This document shows, piece after piece, positions 34,598-42,769 of a stretch of 54,894 nt of DNA (the stretch's first letter is position 1; every line of letters begins with the position of its first letter). This DNA comes from Bacillota bacterium (lineage in GTDB: Bacteria > Bacillota > Clostridia > Peptostreptococcales > Anaerovoracaceae): NCBI GenBank assembly GCA_017432345.1, contig JAFRJI010000010.1, positions 1 to 54,894 of the forward strand, given 5' to 3'. Position numbers and translations under genes: made by a program. Under the pieces are notes generated by a model. That model did not search any database. It saw nothing but the letters and a program-made list of their open reading frames with translations, and was not told where the DNA came from.

Positions 34598-36291
34598 TCA
34601 CCGGCGGGCAGGCGGGGATCTACGTACAGCGTACGGTTGTGCGTAAAGATCACGAACCCCGGCTTGGCGCCGGACGGTTTCTTCACGTAACGGACTTTCG
34701 TGTAGTCCACGGGAACGTTGCCCGAAGACGAGAACTTGCTGTGATAGGCTGCGATGGCAGCCGTTTCGCACAGGTCCTCTTCGGTCGGTTCGTTTCCATT
34801 TAAGAATAATATGACATGAGATCCGGGTATGTCCTTGGTGTGGAACCAAAGGTCCTGCCCGGATGCTTTTTTCATGGTGAGCCAGTCGTTTTCGTTGTTG
34901 TTCCGTCCGGCCATAACGATCTTGCCGGACGTCAGTTTATACGTGTACGGCTGCGGTTTGTATTTTTTTTGCGCCCCGTTCTTCGGCGGCTTGCGGTAAC
35001 GGATGTAGCCGGAATCAACCAGCTCCCGACGGAGCAGGTCGATCTCTTCGATGGTCTTGGCGAGATCCACGAAGGAAGCGACGGATTCCAGATATTCGAT
35101 GTCCGCGGTCGTCTCTTCGATCTGGAGCTTTTTTTCTTTGATAGCGGTCTTGGCCTTGGCGTAGCGCTTGAAATAATGCTGCGCGTTCTTTGCCGGCGTG
35201 TATTTCGGGTCGAGCGGGATCTTCACATCGGCGCCATCATAGTAACTGGTGACGGTTACCTCTTTCATGCCCGGATTGACCAGGTGTAGATTCGCGGTCA
35301 GCAGCTCCCCGTAGAGCCGGTACTTGTCGGAGTTCTCCGCTTTGAAGAGATCCTCCTCGAGCCTTTGCATCTTGAGTTTCAGTTTGTCGAGATGCGTCTT
35401 GACGACCCGCTGCAGGTCATTGGACTTTTGCTTGACGGTGTTGGACGATTCCCGGCCGGCGAAGTAGAAACCGGCCGCTTCGCTGAGCGTGTCGAAGTGC
35501 AAAGCCCTGTAGCGCGGGTCTTCTTCGTAGACGGACAGCGGCAGGATGTGAAAGTCCACCGGTTTGTCATCCTCGTCGAGGTAGACCAGCGGGGTGATGG
35601 TGCCCTGGTCGATCGTGTCGATGAGATGCCGGAGGAAGGTGTATGCGTCGCCGCCCGAAGCGATCGCCTGCGCGAGGACCGGGGAGATGCCCTGGATCCC
35701 GGCGAGAAGGCTGCGTTCTGGCTGGAGCTGGCCGTCTGTCAGTGCGGTCATCTGCTCGCGCGTCACTTCCGTGAATGGAATTTTGCTCTGGGCAGGCGGA
35801 TACTCGTACGCCTTGCCCGGAAGGATCTGGCGCGCCCGGTTCACATCGATGCTGACGTGCTTGATGCTGTCGATGATGCGGCCCGTCTCCATGTTGATCA
35901 GCAGCACGTTGCTGTGCTTGCCCATGATCTCGACGATCAGCTTCCGGTTTTCCGCGAAGCCCAGCTCGTTCGTGGTCTCCAGCAGGATCTCGATGATCCG
36001 GTCGTTTTCATGCTGCGTGACCGAGGTGATGCGCGCCGCGTTCAGATGCTTGCGGAGCACCATGCAGAAGACCGGCGGCTTGGCCGGGTTTTCCGGCGTT
36101 TCGCTGACTAGATACGCAGCGGAATGGTTGCCGCTGGCGGACAGAAAGAGCCGCCGCTTGCCGCGCTGTGTGTGTATGACAAAAAGCAGCTGCTCCGGCT
36201 GCGGCTGATAGATCTTTTCGATTTTGCCCAGGGTGAGGGCTTCGCTGAGTTCCCGGACCATGGCCCGCGTGACGACACCGTCGTAGGACAT
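34594..36291 (-). CDS. rqcH: Rqc2 homologue RqcH (NFACT ribosome quality control protein)
   Basis: The 565-residue protein has an NFACT-N domain (SYDGVVTRAMVRELSEAL; GNHSAAYLV; FCMVLRKHLNAARIT), helix-hairpin-helix segment, long coiled coil (about 285-430) and the NFACT-R domain (GRNNNENDWLTMKKASGQDLWFH, DIPGSHVIL, VRYVKKPSGAKPGFVIF). RqcH binds obstructed 50S subunits and adds C-terminal Ala tails that mark nascent chains for degradation; it was earlier called FbpA. CAGGTG precedes ATG. It is divergent from yicC. Confidence 0.96.
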   Translation of the reverse strand: MSYDGVVTRAMVRELSEALTLGKIEKIYQPQPEQLLFVIHTQRGKRRLFLSASGNHSAAYLVSETPENPAKPPVFCMVLRKHLNAARITSVTQHENDRIIEILLETTNELGFAENRKLIVEIMGKHSNVLLINMETGRIIDSIKHVSIDVNRARQILPGKAYEYPPAQSKIPFTEVTREQMTALTDGQLQPERSLLAGIQGISPVLAQAIASGGDAYTFLRHLIDTIDQGTITPLVYLDEDDKPVDFHILPLSVYEEDPRYRALHFDTLSEAAGFYFAGRESSNTVKQKSNDLQRVVKTHLDKLKLKMQRLEEDLFKAENSDKYRLYGELLTANLHLVNPGMKEVTVTSYYDGADVKIPLDPKYTPAKNAQHYFKRYAKAKTAIKEKKLQIEETTADIEYLESVASFVDLAKTIEEIDLLRRELVDSGYIRYRKPPKNGAQKKYKPQPYTYKLTSGKIVMAGRNNNENDWLTMKKASGQDLWFHTKDIPGSHVILFLNGNEPTEEDLCETAAIAAYHSKFSSSGNVPVDYTKVRYVKKPSGAKPGFVIFTHNRTLYVDPRLPAGD

Positions 36292-36303
36292 AGCGCACCT
36301 GCC

Positions 36304-36332
36304 TTGTCATTTCATTCAAAATCATCTACAAT
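36304..36332 (+). promoter_or_regulatory. Promoter of yicC
   Basis: TTGTCA (36304-36309), 17 bp, TACAAT (36327-36332), giving a leader of about 35 nt before ATG 36375. Confidence 0.5.
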
Positions 36333-36374
36333 ACCAATAGTATCATAAATCAACAGAAGAATGGAGAGTATTGT

Positions 36375-37259
36375 ATGATAAAAAGCATGACAGGGTTTGG
36401 AAGAGGAGAGTTTTCGGACGGGAAACGCAACGTGATCTGCGAGATCAAAACGGTCAATCACAGATACACGGACATCATCGTGAAGATGCCGAAACGCTAC
36501 TCTTTCGCAGAGGAGAGGATCAAAGGCATCCTTAAAGGAATCATCAAGCGCGGCAAGGCCGATGTGTCTGTAATCGTGGAAAACATCACGGAAGGCGACA
36601 TCACGGTCAAGCTGAACGTGCCGGTCGCGACGCAGTACATCGCGAATCTGCAGGAACTGAAGAAGGAATACGATCTGGCCGGTGACATCGACATCGCGCT
36701 GGTATCGTCCATGCCGGATGTGCTCAAGGCAATCCCGGACGTGGAAGACGAGGAAGAAGTGGCCGCGGTCATCTGCAAAGCCTGCGAACTGGCGGCGGAG
36801 AATCTGGACGAGATGCGGATCCGCGAGGGCGCCAAGCTGGCGGAAGATCTGCTGATGCGGAAAGATCTGTTCCAAGACATCGTGGACGGGATCGAAGCGC
36901 GCGCGCCACTGGTCGCAAAGGAATACACGGAGAAACTATATGCCCGGATCAAAGAAATCGTCGAAGACAAGATCGACATTCCGGAAGAGCGGATCCTGAC
37001 GGAGGCAGCAATCTTTGCGGACAAGTCCAACATCACGGAGGAACTCGTCCGGCTGCGCAGCCACATCGAGCAGCTTGGAAGGTTTTTGCAGGGCGAAGGC
37101 GATCCGGTCGGCAAAAAACTAGACTTCCTGATCCAGGAAATGAACCGGGAAGCCAACACCATCGGATCCAAGTCCAACGACCTGGAGATCACGTCCTGCA
37201 TGCTGGAGGCAAAGGCCGAGATCGAGAAGATCCGCGAGCAGGTGCAGAACATCGAATAG
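36375..37259 (+). CDS. yicC: YicC-family endoribonuclease-like protein
   Basis: The 294-residue protein has N-terminal YicC-like (IKSMTGFGRGEF, EIKTVNHRYTDIIVKMP) and C-terminal DUF1732 blocks (NITEELVRLRSHIEQLGRFL, GKKLDFLIQEMNREANTIGSK), complete and of normal length. E. coli YicC is an endoribonuclease implicated in sRNA turnover. GGAGAG precedes ATG. In Bacillota it often precedes remA-gmk-rpoZ; here remA is missing and gmk follows with its own promoter. Confidence 0.95.
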   Translation: MIKSMTGFGRGEFSDGKRNVICEIKTVNHRYTDIIVKMPKRYSFAEERIKGILKGIIKRGKADVSVIVENITEGDITVKLNVPVATQYIANLQELKKEYDLAGDIDIALVSSMPDVLKAIPDVEDEEEVAAVICKACELAAENLDEMRIREGAKLAEDLLMRKDLFQDIVDGIEARAPLVAKEYTEKLYARIKEIVEDKIDIPEERILTEAAIFADKSNITEELVRLRSHIEQLGRFLQGEGDPVGKKLDFLIQEMNREANTIGSKSNDLEITSCMLEAKAEIEKIREQVQNIE

Positions 37260-37320
37260 AAGCGCGTCCAGCAGTGCCGAAATCATTGTGTATCACCAGT
37301 TGGGAAGGCGTCTCCGCCTA

Positions 37321-37348
37321 TTGACATCAGGACGTGGAATGATATAAT
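37321..37348 (+). promoter_or_regulatory. Promoter of gmk-rpoZ
   Basis: Consensus TTGACA (37321-37326), 16 bp, TATAAT (37343-37348), about 45 nt before the gmk ATG. Confidence 0.75.
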
Positions 37349-37392
37349 ACTTTTTTGATGAAAACAGATGGTTGGCCAGTGAGGAATGTTAC

Positions 37393-37974
37393 ATGACCGA
37401 AGGAAAGTTGTTTGTCATATCCGGCCCATCCGGCGCCGGAAAAGGTACGATCTGCAAGAGATTGCTGGAATCGGATGAGAACATACGGCTTTCTGTGTCC
37501 ATGACGACCCGGCAGCCGCGCGAGGGTGAAGTGGAAAGCGTCGATTACTTCTTTGTGGAACGCGAAGCGTTTGAAAGGCTTTTGCAGGAAGGGGGTCTGC
37601 TGGAACACAACCAGTACTGTGAAAACTATTACGGCACGCCGAGAGCGCAGATCGTGCAGTGGCTCCGGGAAGGATACAACATCATCCTGGAGATCGACTA
37701 CCACGGCGCGTTTCAGGTGCGGGACTCTTACCCGGACTGCGTTTTGATCTTCATCATGCCGCCGTCCATCGAGGAACTGGAGGCGAGGATCACGGGCCGC
37801 GGCACAGAGTCCGATGAGGCCAAGCAAAAGCGCCTGCAGGAAGCATTGGGCGAGATCGCGCAGTCTGACCAATATGACTATATCGTTGTAAATGATGATC
37901 TCGACGCGGCAGTGGAGCGCGTGCGGGAGATTATGCATAAGGAGGAAGAATATGTTATATCCATCAATCAATAA
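37393..37974 (+). CDS. gmk: Guanylate kinase
   Basis: The 193-residue enzyme phosphorylates GMP to GDP. The P-loop is SGPSGAGKGT, the GMP-binding block is SVSMTTRQPREGEVESVDYFF, and LEIDYHGAFQV occupies the place of the usual EID-x-QGA motif, with His for Gln. The lid is RITGRGTESDEAKQKRL. ATG 37393 is chosen for its GAGGAA SD; a TTG at 37372 extends the frame by seven codons. It overlaps rpoZ by 23 bp. Confidence 0.96.
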   Translation: MTEGKLFVISGPSGAGKGTICKRLLESDENIRLSVSMTTRQPREGEVESVDYFFVEREAFERLLQEGGLLEHNQYCENYYGTPRAQIVQWLREGYNIILEIDYHGAFQVRDSYPDCVLIFIMPPSIEELEARITGRGTESDEAKQKRLQEALGEIAQSDQYDYIVVNDDLDAAVERVREIMHKEEEYVISINQ

Positions 37975-38143
37975 AATCAGAACCAAAGCGGACAGCCGTT
38001 ACACGCTGGTCATTTTAGCTGCCAAGCGTTCCCGCGACATCATCGAGGGCATGCCGAAACTGACCGAAGAAGATGTCACAAAACCGGTATCCATCGCGGC
38101 CAACGAAATCGCAGAGGACCTGATCACATACAGAGAAGGCTAA
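37952..38143 (+). CDS. rpoZ: RNA polymerase omega subunit
   Basis: The 63-residue protein has the omega core YPSINKIRTKADSRYTLVILAAKRSRDI and VSIAANEIAED. It stabilises beta-prime folding in RNA polymerase. Strong SD AAGGAGG lies inside the end of gmk. Size matches short Clostridia omegas. A 7-bp dyad TGTAACC-AAAA-GGTTACA (38150-38167) follows the stop, and a T-run terminator follows at 38222. Confidence 0.93.
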   Translation: MLYPSINKIRTKADSRYTLVILAAKRSRDIIEGMPKLTEEDVTKPVSIAANEIAEDLITYREG

Positions 38144-38221
38144 GCGAAATGTAACCAAAAGGTTACAATTTGGAACTTATTGACCCCAGTATGGGACAGT
38201 TTGGGGACAGATTCATCTCTT

Positions 38222-38256
38222 GACTTATGAAATACTTTTCATAGGTCATTTTTTTA
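38222..38256 (+). terminator. Terminator after rpoZ
   Basis: GACTTATGAAA-TACT-TTTCATAGGTC stem (one G-T pair) and T7 tail, about 80 bp after the rpoZ stop. Confidence 0.8.
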
Positions 38257-38308
38257 TGGCTTTATCCGAAAAACTACAGTAGTTCGTTTGAAGAGGAGGA
38301 GAAAAACC

Positions 38309-38692
38309 ATGACAAACCGAATCGAAATCAAGATCTCAGGGAAACGCTATTCTGTCCCGTACGAAGACATCGTCTATTTTGAAAAGAACTTGAGAAAGAT
38401 CATTCTGCACACGAAGAAAGGAGAATTGGAATTCTACGGCCGCTACTGTGATGTAATGCCGCAGCTCGACGAGCGCTTCGCCTGGTGCCATCGGAGCTAT
38501 GTCCTGAATATGCGCGAGATATCCATCATCAGCCCGGAGGAAGTTGTCCTGTCCGACGAAACGCGCTTCCGGTTTTGCAAGAGCTGCTACAAGCGGCTGA
38601 TCAACGCCTTCGATGCTTTCCTTGACGAATCTGTTACTGAATCGGGTGCATCCGATGTAGCTCCAGATACATCCGGCGCGGATCTTAATTGA
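38309..38692 (+). CDS. Stand-alone LytTR DNA-binding protein
   Basis: The 127-residue protein consists almost only of a LytTR domain: VPYEDIVYFEKNLRKIILHT, GELEFYGRYCDVMPQL, WCHRSYVLNMREI, and RFRFCKSCYKRLINAFDAF near the end. No receiver domain or membrane part is fused, and no kinase is adjacent. Such small LytTR proteins usually regulate nearby genes, often bacteriocin, competence or inhibitory systems (LytTR regulatory systems pair with a membrane inhibitor, absent here). GAGGAGG fixes the ATG at 38309. The repeat array and nuclease gene follow; a regulatory link is possible but unproved. Confidence 0.88.
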   Translation: MTNRIEIKISGKRYSVPYEDIVYFEKNLRKIILHTKKGELEFYGRYCDVMPQLDERFAWCHRSYVLNMREISIISPEEVVLSDETRFRFCKSCYKRLINAFDAFLDESVTESGASDVAPDTSGADLN

Positions 38693-38775
38693 TTTGGTGT
38701 GGATTCTAGTTCATCCGACGCAGTCAGAGCATAGGAGGGGCGCGACTTCTACAACAGGCAGATTGTAATTTAACG

Positions 38776-39123
38776 CAGATGTCCACCGATTTATACAGTT
38801 TTGTGCATTTGCATGGTGCGTTGGTGGACGGTCAAAGGTCTGCCAAGGTGATTGTCCCACCGATTTGATTTAATAATAGCCTTTGACAAGGGTCACGGTG
38901 GACGAATCATTTGATTATACAAGAATCGTCCACCTATATGGACTGAAAAGCTGACTAGACAGTCAAATCGGTGGAACACAAATCCTGCTAATGGAGAATC
39001 GTCCACCGACAAACGCTGGAAAGCTGATTGGGCCATCAAATCAGTGGAACATAGTATTTTGCAATGAAGAATCGTCCACCGACATAGTCCGCAATATGTG
39101 ATAAACGGGAAAATCGGTGGAGA
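38776..39123 (+). repeat. Array of five 55-bp inverted-arm elements at ~73-bp period
   Basis: Five elements start at 38776, 38854, 38923, 38996 and 39069. Each is exactly 55 bp: a 12-bp arm (consensus GAATCGTCCACC), a 28-bp variable middle and a 15-bp arm (consensus TCAAATCGGTGGAAC). The second element lies in reverse orientation; the first is degenerate. Elements 3, 4 and 5 are spaced exactly 73 bp apart with 18-bp linkers. The arms pair (TCCACCGA with TCGGTGGA), so each element can form a hairpin in DNA or RNA. The last arm runs into the SD of the nuclease gene. The array fills the 440-bp gap between the LytTR and nuclease genes; no ORF is credible there. Function unknown. Confidence 0.8.
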
Positions 39124-39134
39124 AAGGAATAAGC

Positions 39135-40004
39135 ATGATGGATTTCAGAGATTATGTGCAGAGGAGCATAGCTGCCGACCAGCGGCTTGCGAAGTATTAC
39201 CGTACGGTCGCCGGGCCGAAGCAACCCTTGGTCCTAAAATGCAGGTATCGATCAAGAAAGGGAACTTTGGAATACTATGTCAGGAACGTGGAAACGGGCG
39301 AGGAACGATATCTTGGAATCAAAGACTACAAAAAAATCACTGCGTTGCAGAGGCAGAAGTTCGCGGAACAGAAACTCGAGATACTGGAATGCAACATCAA
39401 CACCAAGGCAGAACTTTGCGGATTGCTTTTGGATGATGACATGGAGAGCGTTCTGGCAAGCCTGCCGCGTGCCTATCGGCCGAACGAGAAACTAGAAGAG
39501 GCATATGCAAAAGCTTTGGTGGCCGCTGGGCAAACGACCAGAAGCAAAGCGGCGAGCGAGGTCAAACAATCGGAGAATCCTTTCAAGCCAGAGAACCTGA
39601 AGATCCGGACAAGCTTTGGGTTGTTCGTGCGGTCGAAGGGGGAGCTGGCCATTGCTGAGGTCCTTCATGGCATGGACATTCGGTTTTATTATGAGAAAGC
39701 ATTGGCTCTGCAGGTGCAGAGGCGGGAGGAGACGGGCGTTCCGTATAGGGCGAGACATACATATTATCCGGATTTTACGATTCCGTTGAGGGATGGAACA
39801 GCAGTTTATTGGGAACATCAAGGGCTTTCCGCGGATCCGAATTATGCCTATCGAAGTGCACAGAAAGAAGTCGATTATAACCAGAACGGTATCTTTCAGG
39901 CACACAATCTGATTGTGACGGGAGAAGGCCCTAACAACATGATTGATATGGATGGAATCACGCGCATGATTGACGGTTGGCTGATGCCATTGTTGGCAAT
40001 ATGA
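39135..40004 (+). CDS. Orphan PD-(D/E)XK-type nuclease-like protein
   Basis: The 289-residue protein has an N-terminal Tyr/Arg/Lys-rich half (1-150, helical; no known domain recognised). The C-terminal half looks like a restriction-endonuclease fold: Glu170 in VRSKGELAIAEVL, Asp213 in TYYPDFTIPL, and Glu227 in VYWEHQGL where an E-x-K is usual. A later Lys (SAQKEVDY) and NLIVTGEG complete the pattern. No partner methylase is nearby. AAAGGAA before ATG 39135 (or 39138) is immediately downstream of the repeat array. The gene is followed by a short terminator and a 14-bp palindrome. Nuclease activity is inference from motifs. Confidence 0.65.
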   Translation: MMDFRDYVQRSIAADQRLAKYYRTVAGPKQPLVLKCRYRSRKGTLEYYVRNVETGEERYLGIKDYKKITALQRQKFAEQKLEILECNINTKAELCGLLLDDDMESVLASLPRAYRPNEKLEEAYAKALVAAGQTTRSKAASEVKQSENPFKPENLKIRTSFGLFVRSKGELAIAEVLHGMDIRFYYEKALALQVQRREETGVPYRARHTYYPDFTIPLRDGTAVYWEHQGLSADPNYAYRSAQKEVDYNQNGIFQAHNLIVTGEGPNNMIDMDGITRMIDGWLMPLLAI

Positions 40005-40080
40005 AACCAGCGGTGAAGAAGAATACATTGGGCGCAGAAACAGAACGTGTCGATTAGCCAAAAAGGTTGAAAAACGAATG

Positions 40081-40123
40081 TGCATTTAAATGCAGAAAAC
40101 CCTTGCAACCATAGGGTTTTTGT
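40081..40123 (+). terminator. 14-bp palindrome and short terminator after nuclease gene
   Basis: TGCATTTAAATGCA (40081-40094) is a perfect palindrome. AAAACCCT-TGCAACCA-TAGGGTTTTTG (40096-40123) behind it is a short terminator hairpin. Confidence 0.55.
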
Positions 40124-40328
40124 AGTATATTTATCTTCGGTGCCGTCTTGACATGGCGGCGCTGAAAAATCAATTTAACACACGGCAGTTTCAGGGAGGC
40201 CGGTGCCTTAACGGTCATGAGAAAAACATGCTGTCGCGCGAAGGGTTTTGCAAAGGGCCCGAAGCGTGCAGAAGGTTGCTTTCCGATGGACTGCGGTGGA
40301 AGGAAAAAACCGAGAGGAGAAAGAAAAA
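40124..40328 (+). other. Leader region of rpsB
   Basis: This roughly 200-bp stretch has no credible ORF. It contains a TTGACA (40148-40153) without a good -10 box and several GC-rich inverted segments (for example GCCGTC...GGCGGC near 40142-40160). Ribosomal protein S2 genes are often autoregulated through a structured leader; this may be such a leader, but I do not recognise a specific Rfam motif. Confidence 0.35.
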
Positions 40329-41114
40329 ATGTCAGTAATCTCAATGAAACAGTTGCTGGAAGCAGGTGTTCACTTCGGACACCAGACCAGAAGATGGAAC
40401 CCTAAGATGGCTCCGTACATCTTCACCGAACGTAACGGGATCTACATCATTGACCTTCAGAAGACCGTCAAGAAGATCGACGAAGCGTACGATTTCATGA
40501 AGGAAGTCGCAGCTAGCGGCAAGCCGGTTCTGTTCGTAGGAACCAAGAAGCAGGCGCAGGCAGCAATCGCTGATGAGGCGAAGAGATGCGGCATGTTCTA
40601 CGTCAACCAGAGATGGCTGGGCGGCATGCTGACCAACTACAAGACGATCTCACAGAGAATCAAGAGACTGTACGAAATCCAGGCAATGGAAGAAGACGGA
40701 ACGTTCGACAAACTGGCCAAGAAAGAAGTCATCAAGCTGAAGCTGGAAGAAGCGAAGCTGGAGAAGTTCCTGGGCGGAATCAAAGAAATGAAGGGCATGC
40801 CGGGCGCACTGTTCGTCGTTGACCCTAAGAAAGAAAAGATCGCCGTCAAGGAAGCGCGGATCCTGGATATCCCGGTCATCGGTATCGTTGACACGAACTG
40901 CGACCCGGATGATGTCGATTTCGTAATCCCTGCGAACGATGACGCGATCAGAGCAGTCAAGCTCATCGCAGGATGCATGGCAGACGCGATCATCGAAGCG
41001 AACCAGGGCGAAAGCTTTGACGAAGGCGAACCTTCCGAAGCTGCTGAGGAAGAAGTTCCTGTAGAAGAGGAAGCAGAAGCTAAGGCTGAAGAAGATGCGA
41101 AGGAGGAAGAATAA
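40329..41114 (+). CDS. rpsB: 30S ribosomal protein S2
   Basis: The 261-residue protein has the S2 signatures [20 protein letters not shown] and [33 protein letters not shown] and [14 protein letters not shown]. It carries an acidic Glu/Ala tail of about 30 residues. GAGAGGAG precedes ATG 40329; the frame opens 27 codons earlier without support. The TAATG stop/start overlap couples it to tsf. Confidence 0.97.
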   Translation: MSVISMKQLLEAGVHFGHQTRRWNPKMAPYIFTERNGIYIIDLQKTVKKIDEAYDFMKEVAASGKPVLFVGTKKQAQAAIADEAKRCGMFYVNQRWLGGMLTNYKTISQRIKRLYEIQAMEEDGTFDKLAKKEVIKLKLEEAKLEKFLGGIKEMKGMPGALFVVDPKKEKIAVKEARILDIPVIGIVDTNCDPDDVDFVIPANDDAIRAVKLIAGCMADAIIEANQGESFDEGEPSEAAEEEVPVEEEAEAKAEEDAKEEE

Positions 41115-42205
41115 TGGCTGTAACTGCAAAATTGGTAAAAGAACTGCGTGACATGACAGGCGCAGGCATGATGGATTGCAAGAAGGCGCTGGTCGAGACC
41201 GATGGCGACCTCGATAAGGCCGTTGAAGTCCTGAGAGAAAAGGGACTGTCCAAGGCAGCCAAGAAAGCCGGCAGAATCGCAGCAATGGGTCTTGTAAAGA
41301 CTGCTTTTTCAGAAGACGGCAAGACAGCTGCAATCGTAGAAGTCAACTCTGAAACAGACTTCGTCGCCAAGAACGATGAGTTCATCGGATTCGTTGACGG
41401 ACTTGCAAAGTTGGCTGTAGATGCGGAAAGCAATGACATCGAAGCATTCAAGGCTATGGCTTTTGAAGGTTCCACAGTTGGCGAAGCTCTGACGGCTCTC
41501 ATCGCAAAGATCGGTGAAAATATGTCCGTAAGAAGAATCGACAAGGCTTCCGGAGAAGTACTGGCTTCATACATTCACGGTGGCGGAAACATCGGCGTTA
41601 TCGTTGCTGCTGATGGTGCAGACAATGACGACAACAAGGCTGCACTGAAGAACATTGCAATGCAGGTTGCAGCAATGAACCCTCAGTATGTAAGCAGAGA
41701 TGAGATCTCAGACGAAGAAATGGTCAGCCTGAGAAAGATCACTTTGGAAAGCGCGCTGAACGATCCGTTCTCACTTCCGAAGCCGATTCTGAACGGACTT
41801 CTTGACAAGGCTGTTGATGGAGTATGGGGTGAAGAAGATACTTCAGTCCTGGCTGAGAAGAGAGCGGACAGAGGTTTCAACTTCAACTATCTGCCAAACT
41901 TCCTTTCCGAAGAAGCAAAATCCAAGCTGGCTGGTCTGGCTGTTGCTGCAAAGGCTGAGATCTCCGACAACAAGATCTTCAAGGGTCTGGTTGAAGGCCG
42001 TATCTCCAAGCAGCTGAAGGAAATCTGCCTGCTTGATCAGGTCTATGTAAGAGCGGAAGACGGCAAGCAGACGGTTGCTCAGTATCTGGGATCCGTTGAC
42101 AAGGATCTGAAACTGACGAAGGTCATCAGATACGAAGTCGGCGAAGGCATCGAAAAGAAGCAGGAAGACTTTGCAGCGGAAGTTGCAGCACAGATGAAGA
42201 AGTAA
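41114..42205 (+). CDS. tsf: Elongation factor Ts
   Basis: The 363-residue nucleotide-exchange factor for EF-Tu has an N-terminal UBA-like domain (KLVKELRDMTGAGMMDCKKALVE) and TDFVAKNDEF, the two family signatures. It is longer than the E. coli protein (283) because of an extra segment of about 80 residues (about 200-290, FSLPKPILNGLLDKAVDG onward), a form seen in several Clostridia. pyrH and frr, the normal next genes, are absent; a terminator follows. The last seven codons and terminator recur, diverged, 2 kb downstream. Confidence 0.96.
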   Translation: MAVTAKLVKELRDMTGAGMMDCKKALVETDGDLDKAVEVLREKGLSKAAKKAGRIAAMGLVKTAFSEDGKTAAIVEVNSETDFVAKNDEFIGFVDGLAKLAVDAESNDIEAFKAMAFEGSTVGEALTALIAKIGENMSVRRIDKASGEVLASYIHGGGNIGVIVAADGADNDDNKAALKNIAMQVAAMNPQYVSRDEISDEEMVSLRKITLESALNDPFSLPKPILNGLLDKAVDGVWGEEDTSVLAEKRADRGFNFNYLPNFLSEEAKSKLAGLAVAAKAEISDNKIFKGLVEGRISKQLKEICLLDQVYVRAEDGKQTVAQYLGSVDKDLKLTKVIRYEVGEGIEKKQEDFAAEVAAQMKK

Positions 42206-42228
42206 CTATATCGTTTGAAAAAACCTTG

Positions 42229-42264
42229 AAAGCCTTGGGAATATCGCATTCCTGAGGCTTTTTT
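42229..42264 (+). terminator. Terminator after tsf
   Basis: AAAGCCTTGGGAAT-ATCGC-ATTCCTGAGGCTTTTTT, 24 bp after the tsf stop. A diverged copy is at 44238-44276. Confidence 0.9.
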
Positions 42265-42769
42265 GTGTTTCCGGGCAGTTTCCGCAAGTTATCGTAAATT
42301 ATCGTATCTTACCGGCATTTTTGGCTTTTTTTTGGCCAGCATTTGGCCTTTTTGCCCGGGCCAAAACCAAAAAGAAACTCTGCTGCGAACTTTGTTGATT
42401 TTACGGTTCGGAGGGAAAGTTGACAGCAGGGTTCATTTGTCAACTCGGAGGCGAACTTCGCCTCATTCTTCCCGGTGGCCTGTGATAAGCTCTGAAACGA
42501 TGTGATAACTTATGGCGTCCTGCGGCCTGTTCACATTTTCAGCCTGTCTGAATCTATACGATACCTTACCACCGGACAAGCAGGAAGAAAAGTGTGCGAT
42601 TCCTGGACCTCTGTTATGAGTATTATGACGAAACACCTGAACTTTTTTATGATCTTTTCTTTGATATTATTGTTATTCTTAATTGGTTTAATAGATGACT
42701 TAGTCCAACAATTATTAATGGTGGCAATAGTGTTAGAATAATTATAAACTCACTTGTGACAAAGAGCAA
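42265..42769 (+). other. Non-coding stretch with inverted repeats
   Basis: No credible gene is seen in about 505 bp. Visible structure: a long A/T- and GGCC-based inverted repeat (about 42317-42374: TTTTTGG...TTTTGGCC opposite GGCCAAAA-CCAAAAA); a perfect GAGGCGA-ACT-TCGCCTC dyad (42448-42464); repeated TTATCGTA; and an A/T-rich right end. A hydrophobic frame ending at 42741 lacks an SD. The stretch looks like decayed or transferred DNA. Confidence 0.5.

Noticed and set aside
34816-36111. Long plus-strand frames opposite rqcH
   Set aside because: Antisense to a complete RqcH; no start signals.
38150-38167. TGTAACC-AAAA-GGTTACA as rpoZ terminator
   Set aside because: No T-run follows. The T7 hairpin at 38222 is the better terminator, so this dyad was noted only as a possible binding site.
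38776-39123. CRISPR array
   Set aside because: The spacing is regular, but the conserved parts are short inverted arms, the variable 28-bp middles show residual similarity to each other, one unit is inverted and no cas gene is present.
42502-42741. 79-codon frame ending in a hydrophobic stretch
   Set aside because: No SD at any start and no family match. A short toxin-like membrane peptide from ATG 42616 is possible but unsupported.
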